Origin: an uncultured Bacteroidota bacterium
GTDB taxonomy: Bacteria > Bacteroidota > Bacteroidia > Chitinophagales > Chitinophagaceae
NCBI GenBank assembly: GCA_903882805.1
Contig: CAIRYK010000075.1
Span: forward strand, 1 to 64,000
Length of the DNA stretch: 64,000 nt
Direction of reading: 5' to 3'
Of this stretch, positions 44,046 to 53,510 are shown one piece after another (position 1 is the stretch's first letter; each line of letters opens with the position of its first letter). The translations under genes and the position numbers were made by a program. A model generated the notes under the pieces. That model was not told the DNA's origin. It was given only the letters and a program-made list of their open reading frames with translations, and searched no databases.

Positions 44046-45290
44046 ATGGCAAAACAATCCGAAAAAAAATGCTCTTTCTGCGATAGATCAGAAAGCGATG
44101 TGAATATACTTTTCACAGGCATAAAAGGCAACATTTGCGACCAGTGTATAGAAAACGCACATACGCTGCTTACCGAGGCAACAGGCGAAAAGGTAAAGAA
44201 GGAAGAATCTAAACCTGAACTGCAAAAGAATAAAAACTACAAGCCACGCGAAATAAAAGAATTTCTGGACCAGTATGTAATAGGTCAGAACGATGCTAAG
44301 AAAGTGTTGTCGGTAGCTATTTACAACCACTACAAGCGACTTACTATGCCGCCGCAGGATGATGTGGAAATTGAAAAATCGAACATTATGATGGTGGGCG
44401 AAACCGGCACCGGTAAAACGCTGCTGGCGAAAACCATTGCACGCCTGCTTCAGGTGCCGTTTGCTATAGTAGACGCTACCGTGTTTACAGAGGCCGGCTA
44501 TGTGGGCGAAGATGTAGAAAGTATTCTGTCGCGCTTGCTGCAGGCCAGCAACTATGATGTGCAGGCCGCCGAACGCGGTATAGTGTATATAGACGAGCTG
44601 GACAAAATTGGCCGGAAAAGCGACAACCCTTCTATAACCCGCGATGTAAGCGGCGAAGGTGTGCAGCAGGCTATGCTGAAACTGCTGGAAGGATCGGAAG
44701 TGCTGGTGCCCCCACAAGGCGGACGTAAGCATCCCGAGCAGAAAATGATAAAAGTAAATACGCAGAATATCCTGTTCATTTGCGGCGGCGCATTTGAGGG
44801 TATAGATAAAATGATAGCCCGCAGACTGCAAACCGCATCTATTGGTTACAACGCCATAAAAGCTACCAAGGATCTGGACAGAGCCAACCTGCTGCAATAT
44901 GTAAATGCTCAGGACTTGCGCACTTTTGGGCTGATACCTGAGTTGCTGGGTCGCTTGCCAGTGGTTACCTACCTCAACCCACTCGATGAAGAATCGCTGA
45001 AACGCATACTCACCGAACCCAAGAATGCGCTGGTGAAACAATACACCCGTCTGTTTGAGTACGAAGGCATAAAGCTAACAGTAGAAGATGGCGCGCTCGA
45101 CTATATGGTACAGAAAGCTATACAGTACAAGCTGGGCGGCCGTGGCCTGCGCGCTATATGCGAAATGATACTTACAGACGCTATGTTTGAAATGCCGTCA
45201 GAAAAACACGATGGCACCTTCCACCTTACGCGCGACTATGCCCACCGTATGGTAGAACATGGTAAACTGGAATACATGAAGGCTGCCTAA
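44046..45290 (+). CDS. clpX: ATP-dependent Clp protease ATP-binding subunit ClpX
   Basis: 414 aa AAA+ unfoldase that feeds substrates to ClpP. Zinc-binding domain with C9-x2-C12 and C31-x2-C34; Walker A G-E-T-G-T-G-K-T near 118-125; pore loop G-Y-V-G-E-D-V-E near 152; Walker [11 protein letters not shown] near 180; sensor 2 G-G-R-G-L-R-A near 365. Full length. clpP is not adjacent within the window. Confidence 0.98.
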   Translation: MAKQSEKKCSFCDRSESDVNILFTGIKGNICDQCIENAHTLLTEATGEKVKKEESKPELQKNKNYKPREIKEFLDQYVIGQNDAKKVLSVAIYNHYKRLTMPPQDDVEIEKSNIMMVGETGTGKTLLAKTIARLLQVPFAIVDATVFTEAGYVGEDVESILSRLLQASNYDVQAAERGIVYIDELDKIGRKSDNPSITRDVSGEGVQQAMLKLLEGSEVLVPPQGGRKHPEQKMIKVNTQNILFICGGAFEGIDKMIARRLQTASIGYNAIKATKDLDRANLLQYVNAQDLRTFGLIPELLGRLPVVTYLNPLDEESLKRILTEPKNALVKQYTRLFEYEGIKLTVEDGALDYMVQKAIQYKLGGRGLRAICEMILTDAMFEMPSEKHDGTFHLTRDYAHRMVEHGKLEYMKAA

Positions 45291-45452
45291 AAAGCAATAA
45301 AATGAAAGTAAAAAAGTAAAATTTGCGCTGTTGTAGACGTTGTTTATGTGTAATGTGATGGAGGGGATAAGTTTACTCAAGACTATCTAATATTGCTGAA
45401 ACCAAATACCCGCGACCATCTATTGAGTACTAACGACTAATTACTAATTATT

Positions 45453-45629
45453 ATGAACGATATAATAGAACAACTGAAAACTAAAGCCGGCCTCACCGAC
45501 GAACAAGCGCGCCGGGCAGCGCTGGTAATGAAAGACTTTATTCATACCAAAGTACCGCCCATGTTCAGCGGCTTTGTAGATAATTTCTTTGCAGAAACAA
45601 CGCCCGACGCTACCGATTTTTTACACTAA
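45453..45629 (+). CDS. small hypothetical protein, 58 aa
   Basis: ATG 45453 to TAA 45627-45629 gives M-N-D-I-I-E-Q-L-K-T-K-A-G-L, then T-D-E-Q-A-R-R-A-A-L-V-M-K-D-F-I, ending T-D-F-L-H. It is soluble and helical, with an amphipathic pattern like small Bacteroidota proteins that begin I-x-Q-L-K-x-K-A-G-L. A strong hairpin terminator right after the stop supports a real transcription unit. Function unknown. Confidence 0.75.
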   Translation: MNDIIEQLKTKAGLTDEQARRAALVMKDFIHTKVPPMFSGFVDNFFAETTPDATDFLH

Positions 45630-45650
45630 TCAGGCATGCCTGCTACCTAC

Positions 45651-45703
45651 TACCGGCTTATACGCTTACCTTTTTAGGTAGCGTATAAGCCGGTATAATT
45701 TTT
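45651..45703 (+). terminator. strong terminator after the 58-aa gene
   Basis: About 20-bp stem: TACCGGCTTATACGCT (45651-45666) pairs with AGCGTATAAGCCGGTA (45680-45695), extended inward by TACCT/AGGTA with one bulge, followed by TAATTTTT. Confidence 0.85.
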
Positions 45704-45847
45704 GAAATGCATGCTTGCATTAATGCCCTGCGTATTCCCGTTGCGTTGATGATTTGTTTCTTTTATCAACTCTTTTATCAAGTAGATGTGCCGGGCGCAG
45801 TTATTGGATGGCTATCTTGAATCAATTTATAGGTTCGTCAATCCACG

Positions 45848-46195
45848 TTAGTTTTTCTTTTTGTAAGTAAGGAAGGTAATTATCATAGCCAGTTCCTCTG
45901 TGTTTACGGTAGTTTCAGTTATGTTGTTGGTATGTTTGGGGTTTTGTATGCGTAGTTCGTAGTTGATCAGTTGCGCTGACGTAAAATCGGGTATTATCTT
46001 TTTTCTTCCGACAGAAGAGGTATGGCATTTCGCGCAATTTATTTCGTACAGTATTTTACCCTTTTTGCATTGCTCCAGATAATCGCTTTTTATATGTTCG
46101 GGCATGTTTTCCGGAAATTCGTATTTCATATGTTTCTGCGCCAGCGCAGAAACGCAAATACCGCTCAATGCTATCAAAAAGATGGTCTGTTTCAT
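45848..46195 (-). CDS. small secreted c-type cytochrome
   Basis: 115 aa, signal peptide (~1-19), one haem site C-A-K-C-H near residue 55. Methionine candidates for the sixth ligand are few; M-I-I-T-F-L near the C-terminus lies within a helix typical of cytochrome c class I. It starts 4 nt after the di-haem peroxidase gene ends, so the pair are cotranscribed and this is the probable electron donor (inferred). Confidence 0.85.
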   Translation of the reverse strand: MKQTIFLIALSGICVSALAQKHMKYEFPENMPEHIKSDYLEQCKKGKILYEINCAKCHTSSVGRKKIIPDFTSAQLINYELRIQNPKHTNNITETTVNTEELAMIITFLTYKKKN

Positions 46196-46199
46196 AATA

Positions 46200-48122
46200 C
46201 TAGTAGGAGCCTCCTATGACCCTGTTATTTAGAGATTTATTTTTAGATGCGGGCAAATTATAAGGCGGTGTATCAAATACTATTTGTTCATTGAGCGACT
46301 GCATGAAGGATATGATGTCGATTTTTTCTTGTGCAGTAAGGTGCAGCGAATCGGCAGACAATGTTTGGTTGGCTACTTTCAGTCCATGGGCAGCGCCTCC
46401 GCCTGTATTGTAAAACTCAATTACCTGCTCCAGTGTGTTGAATACCCCATTGTGCATATAGGGTTTGGTGTGTGCCGCATTTCTTATAGAGCCCGTGCGG
46501 AAAGCGTTACGCGTTTCTTTAGCCGCATTAATTACATATCGCCCTTCATCGGGACTTAAGTTTCTATAAAGCGTATCGGCAGGCACGCCCAACACCTCAA
46601 ACTCAGAACTCACATAGGGTGGTTTCACCCCGTTGAATTGAGGGACGAAATGGCAGGCACCGCACTGGGCTTTGCTCATAAACAAATTGAACCCACGCCT
46701 TGCGCTAGCGCTGATATCGGCAGTCTTATTCATAGCCTCATCAAACGGCGCATTGTAATTGCTGAATTGTCCGTAATAGTAGTTTATGGCTGAGGCTATG
46801 TGCTGAAACGTAACTTCTTTTTCCTGTGGGGTATAGGTGAGTAATTGCTTCAAAGTCTTTTTGTACTCTTTACAGCTCATTACTTTTTTCAGCAGTTCCC
46901 GCTCTGTACAGTTCATCTCGTTGGGGTTGGTAACTACACCCTTTGTCTGATCTTGCAGGCTGTAATGCTTACCATCGAGCATAAGTAAATGATTATAAAT
47001 CGAGTTGACAAGCGATGGCGAATTTCGGGGTAGCAATTGTACACCGTCGAAGTGCAATGAAGCAGTGATTGCAGTGTCGGTAAAGTATTGCGTGGGCTTG
47101 TGGCACGATGCACAACTGCGGCGGTTATTGCCGGAGAGCAATGGGTCGTAAAACAATTGTTTACCAATATGCTCTATGGTGGCAAGGGCAGCCGTATCGT
47201 TTACGCGCAGAAAAATGCCCTTTGTATTTTGGCCGTTGTACAAATGCTTATCGAAAATAGAGGTCGCCTTGTTGTTCAGGGTATAGTCTACCATGCTTCG
47301 GCTTACCACATTATACCGCGCTATAAGGGCTTGATTGAGTATAAACAGCGGATTGACATAATCTTTAAGGAAAGTATAATGGTCGAAAAGGGTGTAGTTG
47401 AGGGGCTGATCGCCAACAAATGCCAGCATGGCCCTGTAGAGCTGCAGGTATTTCGGCGGCAATGGTGTGGCCGGAAAGCTCTTGTTGAACATTTCATTTG
47501 TATTGCCTACCGACTGCAGCAGTGCTTTCAATTCTGGTATTATTCGTTCTCTGTCGGGGCATTCAAAACCGGTGGTGTAGATGGCGGCAAGGTTGAGTAA
47601 GAACAATCTGTTGCACAGAAAAAAATGGTGGTACTCGCTCAGCCCTTTAGTGGTAGAGTCGGCAGTAAAAACCGAGGTAGCCGCTACCGAGGCTCGGATG
47701 AGGGCGAGCATGGAGTCTTTTTCAAAATTGCCCTCCTCCATATACATCGCCAATAGCGTAAGACCGGCTCCCTCTCTTTTGTAGGGTTTTTCAAATTTCT
47801 CGAATACCTCTGTTTCCCACTCTACAGGCAGAGGTGCGTTTATTTTTTTGTAAGCCAGCGGATTGAGGTAGCGCAACCAAAAATCTACGCTTTTTAATGT
47901 GTTGCGCGCGTTGTTTAGCTCCTGTTTTATTGTGGCTACTTCAGTTGGATTGTTAAGGTCGGCTTTTATTATCACCTCCAGCAGTGCTGCTTGTTGGGTG
48001 TTGAAGGTAGACACCGTATTTAGGTAATAGGCAACATATTCCTTTTGCTGGCTATTGGTGAAAGAAAAAATAAATATTGCAATAGTAACGAGTATGGAGC
48101 ATATCACATAACGTTTTCTCAT
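46200..48122 (-). CDS. di-haem cytochrome c peroxidase/MauG-family protein with N-terminal extension
   Basis: 640 aa. Signal peptide or anchor at ~5-22. Residues ~25-300 form a helical domain I cannot assign. The C-terminal ~330 residues match bacterial di-haem peroxidases: C-A-S-C-H near 337, C-G-A-C-H near 486, R-N-S-P-S-L near 363 and F-R-T-G-S-I-R-N-A-A-H-T-K-P-Y-M-H-N-G near 560. Such periplasmic enzymes reduce H2O2 or oxidise partner proteins. Length is nearly double that of simple CcpA because of the N-terminal part. Confidence 0.88.
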   Translation of the reverse strand: MRKRYVICSILVTIAIFIFSFTNSQQKEYVAYYLNTVSTFNTQQAALLEVIIKADLNNPTEVATIKQELNNARNTLKSVDFWLRYLNPLAYKKINAPLPVEWETEVFEKFEKPYKREGAGLTLLAMYMEEGNFEKDSMLALIRASVAATSVFTADSTTKGLSEYHHFFLCNRLFLLNLAAIYTTGFECPDRERIIPELKALLQSVGNTNEMFNKSFPATPLPPKYLQLYRAMLAFVGDQPLNYTLFDHYTFLKDYVNPLFILNQALIARYNVVSRSMVDYTLNNKATSIFDKHLYNGQNTKGIFLRVNDTAALATIEHIGKQLFYDPLLSGNNRRSCASCHKPTQYFTDTAITASLHFDGVQLLPRNSPSLVNSIYNHLLMLDGKHYSLQDQTKGVVTNPNEMNCTERELLKKVMSCKEYKKTLKQLLTYTPQEKEVTFQHIASAINYYYGQFSNYNAPFDEAMNKTADISASARRGFNLFMSKAQCGACHFVPQFNGVKPPYVSSEFEVLGVPADTLYRNLSPDEGRYVINAAKETRNAFRTGSIRNAAHTKPYMHNGVFNTLEQVIEFYNTGGGAAHGLKVANQTLSADSLHLTAQEKIDIISFMQSLNEQIVFDTPPYNLPASKNKSLNNRVIGGSY

Positions 48123-48159
48123 AGGCAGTTATTGGGATACTTACATCCCGTAGTTGCTG

Positions 48160-48167
48160 CAAAACTA
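48160..48167 (-). promoter_or_regulatory. -7 element of the peroxidase operon
   Basis: On the minus strand TAGTTTTG matches TAnnTTTG and lies about 37 nt upstream of the ATG at 48122. A small hairpin GGGAT/ATCCC sits between. Confidence 0.5.
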
Positions 48168-48437
48168 TGGGGGCTACATTGCCTTAATCTTATGGGCGTA
48201 TTAAGTTGGCATTAACTGGTCAGGCGACATTTGCTTGTATGTATTGCAGCAACAATATGTAGGTGCAACAGGCGTATTCCGAATGTTGTAAACCATGCAT
48301 ACAAATGGTGATGGCGAATTTTTCAGCCCTGTACTTTTTGCAAGCGCCATCAACAATTTGGGAACAGGATCCTACAAAACATCGTATACGATTTTCAATT
48401 AAAAGTAACCTTTTTGTCCAAAGCTAAATAGCCCTAT
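48168..48437. other. intergenic; only a short unassigned frame
   Basis: A 35-codon plus-strand frame at 48295-48402 (M-H-T-N-G-D-G-E-F-F-S-P then an A-I-N-N-L-G-T-G-S-Y segment) reads like a fragment of a larger protein but has no start signal or homologue in view. Nothing else is recognised. Confidence 0.3.
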
Positions 48438-49076
48438 CTATTCCCCACCCACTTCCTTTACATCCTCTCGGGCGCTAATACTATAACTGATGCCGGCATT
48501 GAGGAAGCCTTTGTAGCCTACGCCTACTTCTAAAAATCCGGACAGGGCGCGGCCTACGCGCAGGCCAAAGGGAGTGAATTGTATATTGGGGTAGTAGGCC
48601 GTTTTAAATTGCGGACCATCGTTGTAGGTAGGGTAAGAGTAGTTGAACCTTGTTTTGGCATAGCTGAAAGCCAGCCCGTAAACGGTGTATAGCTGCAGGT
48701 ATTTGCGCTGCCGGTGCACCACCACTGCTTCGGCGCCTATGGTAAGATAATCCTGATTGTAGCTATACGGCGATGATGCGCCCAGCCTGTCGGGGTTGCT
48801 GTGGCCAGATAGCGATTGCATACCAACGGTGAGCCCCAATGCCAGATGCGGACGCACAAAATAGCTGCAACTCATAAAGTAGTTGGGCGTAGCGGCGGTT
48901 TCTATACGGTCGTTGTTTTTGGCCTGAGCGCTCAGGTAGTTGAGCATTTGCACGCCCGAGGCGTAGCCCATGCTACCGGAACACAGTACCTGCGACTGTA
49001 GCGTTTGAGCGTTTGCCGTCAGGCATGCGATCAAGGTAAGCCCTAATAAAAAGCTATGTTTCAGGTTGTTGCTCAT
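48438..49076 (-). CDS. hypothetical outer-membrane beta-barrel protein
   Basis: 212 aa, signal peptide about 1-23 (ending T-A-N-A-Q). The remainder is a series of alternating strands (Y-F-M-S-C-S-Y-F-V; H-L-A-L-G-L-T-V-G-M; Y-L-Q-L-Y-T-V-Y-G-L-A-F-S-Y; F-L-E-V-G-V-G-Y-K-G), consistent with a small 8-strand barrel. No specific family is recognised. Confidence 0.7.
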   Translation of the reverse strand: MSNNLKHSFLLGLTLIACLTANAQTLQSQVLCSGSMGYASGVQMLNYLSAQAKNNDRIETAATPNYFMSCSYFVRPHLALGLTVGMQSLSGHSNPDRLGASSPYSYNQDYLTIGAEAVVVHRQRKYLQLYTVYGLAFSYAKTRFNYSYPTYNDGPQFKTAYYPNIQFTPFGLRVGRALSGFLEVGVGYKGFLNAGISYSISAREDVKEVGGE

Positions 49077-49120
49077 AACGTACAGAGCGCAATATTTATG
49101 CCAATAATACCCTCGCCAGT

Positions 49121-50143
49121 CTAAATGCTCCAGGTAAACAGTCCGCGCTCGGTAAACTGGTACGGACTAAAATCTCCGCCAAAGGGCTGGAGGGCTTTTT
49201 TTACAGCATAACGGGTATTGCCTGGGCAGTAAAACATCATAAATCCGCCGCCGCCTGCGCCCGATATTTTGCCGCCGGTTGCGCCCGCTTTCAGCGCCAC
49301 CTCATACAGTTCGTCCATGGCGTTGTTAGATATGCCCTTGGCCATTTGTTTCTTATATCTGAATCCGTAATCCAGTATGCCGCCTATCTCGTGTATGTTA
49401 CCTTTCAGCAGGGCCTCTTTCATCATCAGGGCCTGCTCTTTCAGGTGGTGCATAGCGTCTATCGACGTCTGGTTTTTATCTTTCACATTCTGGCTTTGCG
49501 CCTCTATGATGGTAGACGACAATCGGCTGGTAGCCGTAAAGTAAAGCAACAGATTGTTTTCCAGCTCATACAGATACTCTTGCTTTATGCGCAGAGGGTT
49601 TACTATTACTTTATTGTCTTTATAAAACTCCATGAAGTTTACGCCGCCAAAGGTTGCCGCATATTGGTCTTGCTTGCCGCCAGCCATAGCCAGCTCCACG
49701 CGCTCTATATCATAAGCCATTTGGGCAACATCGTACTCGCCCAGCGGCAGGTTAAGCCATTCGGCAAATACGCCTATTATAGCCACCATAAGTGTAGACG
49801 AGCTGCCAAGACCCGACCCTGCCGGCGCATCAACAATAGTGCTTAGCCGGAAACCCGATGGTACGGGTCCGTATTTTTTCACAATATGGTTGTACGCGCC
49901 CTTCGCCAGATCCAGCATACCATCTATAGGCAGCGCATCGGCCTTGGGGTAAGAAACGGTCTCGCTTCTGTCTACAGCCTCTATCACTATCGCCGGCTCG
50001 TCGAGCGGCTCTATGGTAGCATAAGCATACAGCGAAATAGTGGCGTTGAGTATAGCGCCGCCATACAAATCGCAATAAGGGCTAACATCTGTGCCGCCGC
50101 CGGCGAGGCCTATGCGCAAAGGCGCTTTACTTCTGTAGATCAT
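49121..50143 (-). CDS. hddA: GHMP kinase, D-glycero-D-manno-heptose 7-phosphate kinase type
   Basis: 340 aa. A-P-L-R-I-G-L-A-G-G-G-T-D-V at the N-terminus, the GHMP ATP loop A-P-A-G-S-G-L-G-S-S-S-T near 105-116 and G-A-G-G-G-G-F-M-M-F near 295 are characteristic of HddA-type kinases. It would phosphorylate heptose-7-phosphate at C1 on the way to GDP-heptose for surface polysaccharide. No other heptose genes are nearby, so the sugar is inferred from family only. Confidence 0.85.
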   Translation of the reverse strand: MIYRSKAPLRIGLAGGGTDVSPYCDLYGGAILNATISLYAYATIEPLDEPAIVIEAVDRSETVSYPKADALPIDGMLDLAKGAYNHIVKKYGPVPSGFRLSTIVDAPAGSGLGSSSTLMVAIIGVFAEWLNLPLGEYDVAQMAYDIERVELAMAGGKQDQYAATFGGVNFMEFYKDNKVIVNPLRIKQEYLYELENNLLLYFTATSRLSSTIIEAQSQNVKDKNQTSIDAMHHLKEQALMMKEALLKGNIHEIGGILDYGFRYKKQMAKGISNNAMDELYEVALKAGATGGKISGAGGGGFMMFYCPGNTRYAVKKALQPFGGDFSPYQFTERGLFTWSI

Positions 50144-50265
50144 AATGAGGTAGCTAAATTACGAAAATGTTTTGGCACACACCTAACCCTGCTGCGTAAA
50201 AGACCGGAACAGGTAAGAATGGATTGGGGAAATGGGGAAGGGTATGAGAAGGTGGGATAGTTATT

Positions 50266-50303
50266 AATGAACAAAAGCCGCCGTGAGGCAGCTTTTGTTC
50301 ATT
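50266..50303 (-). terminator. hairpin after gcvP
   Basis: AATGAACAAAAGC (50266-50278) / GCTTTTGTTCATT (50291-50303), perfect 13-bp arms; the T-rich tract is inside the arm. Confidence 0.7.
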
Positions 50304-50325
50304 AACTATTAATTATCTACTCACC

Positions 50326-53199
50326 TTACGCCTCTGCATACGAAGAAGTTGGCTCGCAGGTACATACCAGATTGCGGTCGCCGTAGGTGTTGTTTACGCG
50401 GGCAACAGATGGCCAGAACTTGTTGTTCTTAACCCAGGCAAGCGGAAACGCTGCCGACTGACGGCTGTAAGCGTGGTTCCACTCATCGGCAGTTATTACA
50501 AACTGAGTGTGTGGAGCGTTTTTCAGCGCATTGTCTTTTTTGTCGGCTTTGCCATCTTCTATAGCGCGTATTTCTTCGCGTATAGCCAGCATAGCGTCGC
50601 AGAAACGGTCCAGTTCGGCTTTGTCTTCGCTTTCTGTAGGCTCTATCATCAGCGTGCCCGGTACGGGGAAGCTCATGGTAGGCGCATGGAAACCGTAGTC
50701 TATGAGGCGTTTAGCCACGTCTTCAGCTTCTATTTCGGCTGTTTTCTTAAACGGACGAAGGTCGAGGATAAATTCGTGAGCGCAGGTGCCGCCGCTACCG
50801 GTATACAGTATGTCGTAGTCGTTTTGCAGGCGCACGCGCATGTAGTTGGCATTCAGGATAGCGTATTCGGTAGATTTACGCACACCTTCCTGACCCAACA
50901 TACGGATGTAGCCATAAGATATCAGCAATATGCTGGCCGAGCCATAAGGAGCTGCAGATACTGCATGACCCGCTCCGCCATTGCCCATCATTACGTGCGA
51001 TGGCAGGAACGGAGCCAGGTGCTGCTTAACGCAAATGGGGCCCATGCCGGGACCGCCGCCGCCGTGCGGAATAGCAAATGTCTTGTGCAGGTTTAGGTGA
51101 CAAACGTCGGCGCCAATAAGGCCCGGAGCCGTAAGACCCACCTGCGCATTCATGTTTGCGCCATCCATATATACTTGTCCGCCATGGCTGTGCACCACAT
51201 CGGTTATTTCCTTTACTGTTTCTTCATACACGCCATAGGTACTTGGGTAGGTAATCATTATACCAGCCAGGTTTTGCGCATGCTGTTCTGCTTTTACTTT
51301 CAGGTCGGCAACATCTATATATCCGTTTTCCAACGCTTTTACCACTACTACTTTGTAGCCTACCATCACGGCGCTGGCAGGGTTGGTGCCGTGCGCCGAA
51401 ATTGGTATCAGTATCACATTTCTGTGCGCGTCGCCGCGGCTTTCGTGGTAAGCGCGTATAGTCAGCAATCCGGCATATTCGCCTTGGGCGCCGCTGTTTG
51501 GCTGCAGGCTGCAGGCGTCGAATGCGGTGATTTCGCAAAGGTATTCGCTCAGTTCCTGTACTATTTGCAGGTAACCGGCTGTTTGATCTACGGGTGCAAA
51601 TGGGTGCATTTTGCTCCAGTTAGGGAAGCTGAGCGGCATCATTTCGCTCGCTGCGTTCAACTTCATGGTGCAGCTACCCAGCGATATCATGCTCGTATTC
51701 AGACTCAGGTCTTTGTTCTCCAGCATCTTTATATAGCGCATCATCTGCGTTTCGCTGTGGTGCGTGTTGAACACCGGATGCGTGAGGAATGCGCTTTCGC
51801 GGGTAAGGCCGGCAGGTATATGCTCGAGGGCTATTTCCTGATCGAGGCTGAATGATGTTGGCGTATCGGCATGTGTAAACACATTGATGATAGCGTGAAC
51901 GTCGTTAGCGGTAGTTGTTTCATCGAGCGATATGCTGATGCGGCCGCTGGCGTGGTAGCAGAAGTTCATGCTGTTGGCTTCGGCTTCTGCGCGCACTGCA
52001 GCTACGTCGGCTACCGATACGGTAATAGTGTCGAAATATGTAGCGTTGTGTACAGTTACGCCGGCTTCGGTAAGCGAGTTGCCCAGCGCCTGTGTGAGGC
52101 CGGCTACGCGGCGCGCTATACCTTTCAGTCCGTTAGGGCCATGGTACACGGCATACATTGCCGAAATATTGGCCAGCAACGCCTGTGCAGTACAGATATT
52201 TGAAGTGGCTTTTTCTCTTTTGATGTGTTGTTCGCGGGTGCCGAGGGCCATACGCAATGCGCGGTTGCCCTGAGCATCTATGCTCACGCCTATGATACGG
52301 CCGGGGATATGACGTTTGAAATCGTCTTTGGTTGCAAAAAATGCCGCGTGCGGACCGCCAAAACCCATTGGAACGCCAAAACGCTGTGCGCTGCCTATAG
52401 CTGCATCGGCGCCCAGCTCGCCGGGAGGCGTAAGCAGGGTAAGCGCCAGAAGGTCGGTGGCAAATACTACATAACCGCCGGCCTCGTGCATAGCTGCGCA
52501 AAAACCGCGATAATCTTCTACGCTGCCCTGTGCGTTGGGGTACTGCACCATACCGCCAAAGAAAGTAGTATCGAGGTCGGCAATACGATAGTCGCCCACC
52601 ACTACTTCTATACCCAATGGAATAGCGCGGGTGTACAATACATCGAGCGTTTGTGGAAACACATCGTGGTCAACAAAAAACTTAGGACGCTCCGGCGCTT
52701 TGTCGTCTTTGTTGAGCGAGTGGAAGAACATGGTCATAGATTCGGCTGCTGCAGTTGCTTCATCGAGCAGAGAAGCGTTGGCCAGCGGCATACCGGTAAT
52801 GTCGCATATCATGGTTTGGTAGTTGAGCAAGCTCTCCAAACGGCCCTGACTGATCTCGGCCTGATAAGGAGTGTATTGCGTGTACCATCCCGGACTTTCA
52901 AAAATGTTGCGCAATATTACGCTTGGCGTGTGGGTATCGTAATAACCCTGACCAATGTAGTTTTTGTACAGTTTGTTTTTAAGAGAAGTTTCTTTAGACT
53001 GCTGCAGGTATTCGGCCTCGCTCATAGCTGCCGGTATGCGCAGCTTGTGGTCCATGCGGATGGCTGCCGGCACTGTGCGGCCTATCAGTTCTTCCATGCT
53101 TTCCACGCCTATAGCGTGCAGCATTTTTTTGGTATCCTGTTCGCCAGGGCCAATATGGCGGCCTGTAAACTCCGCGCTCTGAATGGAAAGTAAATTCAT
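50326..53199 (-). CDS. gcvP: glycine dehydrogenase (decarboxylating), P-protein
   Basis: 957 aa, single-chain P-protein of the glycine cleavage system: PLP-dependent decarboxylation of glycine and transfer of aminomethyl to lipoylated H-protein. F-T-G-R-H-I-G-P at the start fixes ATG 53199. The catalytic segment [18 protein letters not shown] near residue 700 carries the PLP lysine, and the two fused half-domains are complete. gcvT and gcvH are not adjacent. Confidence 0.97.
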   Translation of the reverse strand: MNLLSIQSAEFTGRHIGPGEQDTKKMLHAIGVESMEELIGRTVPAAIRMDHKLRIPAAMSEAEYLQQSKETSLKNKLYKNYIGQGYYDTHTPSVILRNIFESPGWYTQYTPYQAEISQGRLESLLNYQTMICDITGMPLANASLLDEATAAAESMTMFFHSLNKDDKAPERPKFFVDHDVFPQTLDVLYTRAIPLGIEVVVGDYRIADLDTTFFGGMVQYPNAQGSVEDYRGFCAAMHEAGGYVVFATDLLALTLLTPPGELGADAAIGSAQRFGVPMGFGGPHAAFFATKDDFKRHIPGRIIGVSIDAQGNRALRMALGTREQHIKREKATSNICTAQALLANISAMYAVYHGPNGLKGIARRVAGLTQALGNSLTEAGVTVHNATYFDTITVSVADVAAVRAEAEANSMNFCYHASGRISISLDETTTANDVHAIINVFTHADTPTSFSLDQEIALEHIPAGLTRESAFLTHPVFNTHHSETQMMRYIKMLENKDLSLNTSMISLGSCTMKLNAASEMMPLSFPNWSKMHPFAPVDQTAGYLQIVQELSEYLCEITAFDACSLQPNSGAQGEYAGLLTIRAYHESRGDAHRNVILIPISAHGTNPASAVMVGYKVVVVKALENGYIDVADLKVKAEQHAQNLAGIMITYPSTYGVYEETVKEITDVVHSHGGQVYMDGANMNAQVGLTAPGLIGADVCHLNLHKTFAIPHGGGGPGMGPICVKQHLAPFLPSHVMMGNGGAGHAVSAAPYGSASILLISYGYIRMLGQEGVRKSTEYAILNANYMRVRLQNDYDILYTGSGGTCAHEFILDLRPFKKTAEIEAEDVAKRLIDYGFHAPTMSFPVPGTLMIEPTESEDKAELDRFCDAMLAIREEIRAIEDGKADKKDNALKNAPHTQFVITADEWNHAYSRQSAAFPLAWVKNNKFWPSVARVNNTYGDRNLVCTCEPTSSYAEA

Positions 53200-53244
53200 A
53201 AAACAGTATAAATGATTAAAAGAAAATACACGGGTAAAGCGGCG

Positions 53245-53252
53245 CAAAGATA
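53245..53252 (-). promoter_or_regulatory. TAnnTTTG -7 element of gcvP
   Basis: On the minus strand TATCTTTG, about 45 nt upstream of ATG 53199. No -33 TTG at the usual spacing. Confidence 0.55.
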
Positions 53253-53434
53253 ACTTAAATTGCGAAATTGTACATGACTCTGGTTAGCTGCGCTCAAAGC
53301 TGCGAGCAAACGCCCAACCCTATCCTTTTTTGTATCATTCTGCATCCCGCCGCCTACATTGTTTACCTGCCTGCCTATCTGGCTATTGTAAAAAACAAAC
53401 CTCATCACGCAACAAAACTACAGCATTAAAAATT

Positions 53435-53472
53435 ATTTTGTTTAAATAAATCCTATTTTTGTTAAACAAAAT
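53435..53472 (+). promoter_or_regulatory. palindromic operator around the -7 box of the photorepair cluster
   Basis: ATTTTGTTTAA (53435-53445) and its exact reverse complement TTAAACAAAAT (53462-53472) flank 16 nt that end in TATTTTTG (53454-53461), a perfect -7 element. A dimeric regulator bound there would cover the promoter. It sits 39 nt upstream of the proposed cryptochrome start. The regulator is not in the window. Confidence 0.6.
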
Positions 53473-53510
53473 GACGGATATTTTTTCGCAGGCAGTTGAA
53501 AGCAGATACA

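Noticed and set aside
44088..45041. 317-codon minus-strand frame opposite clpX
   Set aside because: Antisense shadow; clpX is certain on the plus strand.
48295..48402. 35-codon plus-strand frame
   Set aside because: Reads as a plausible protein fragment but has no start context or homology visible.
52225..53193. 322-codon plus-strand frame opposite gcvP
   Set aside because: Antisense shadow of gcvP; no family features.
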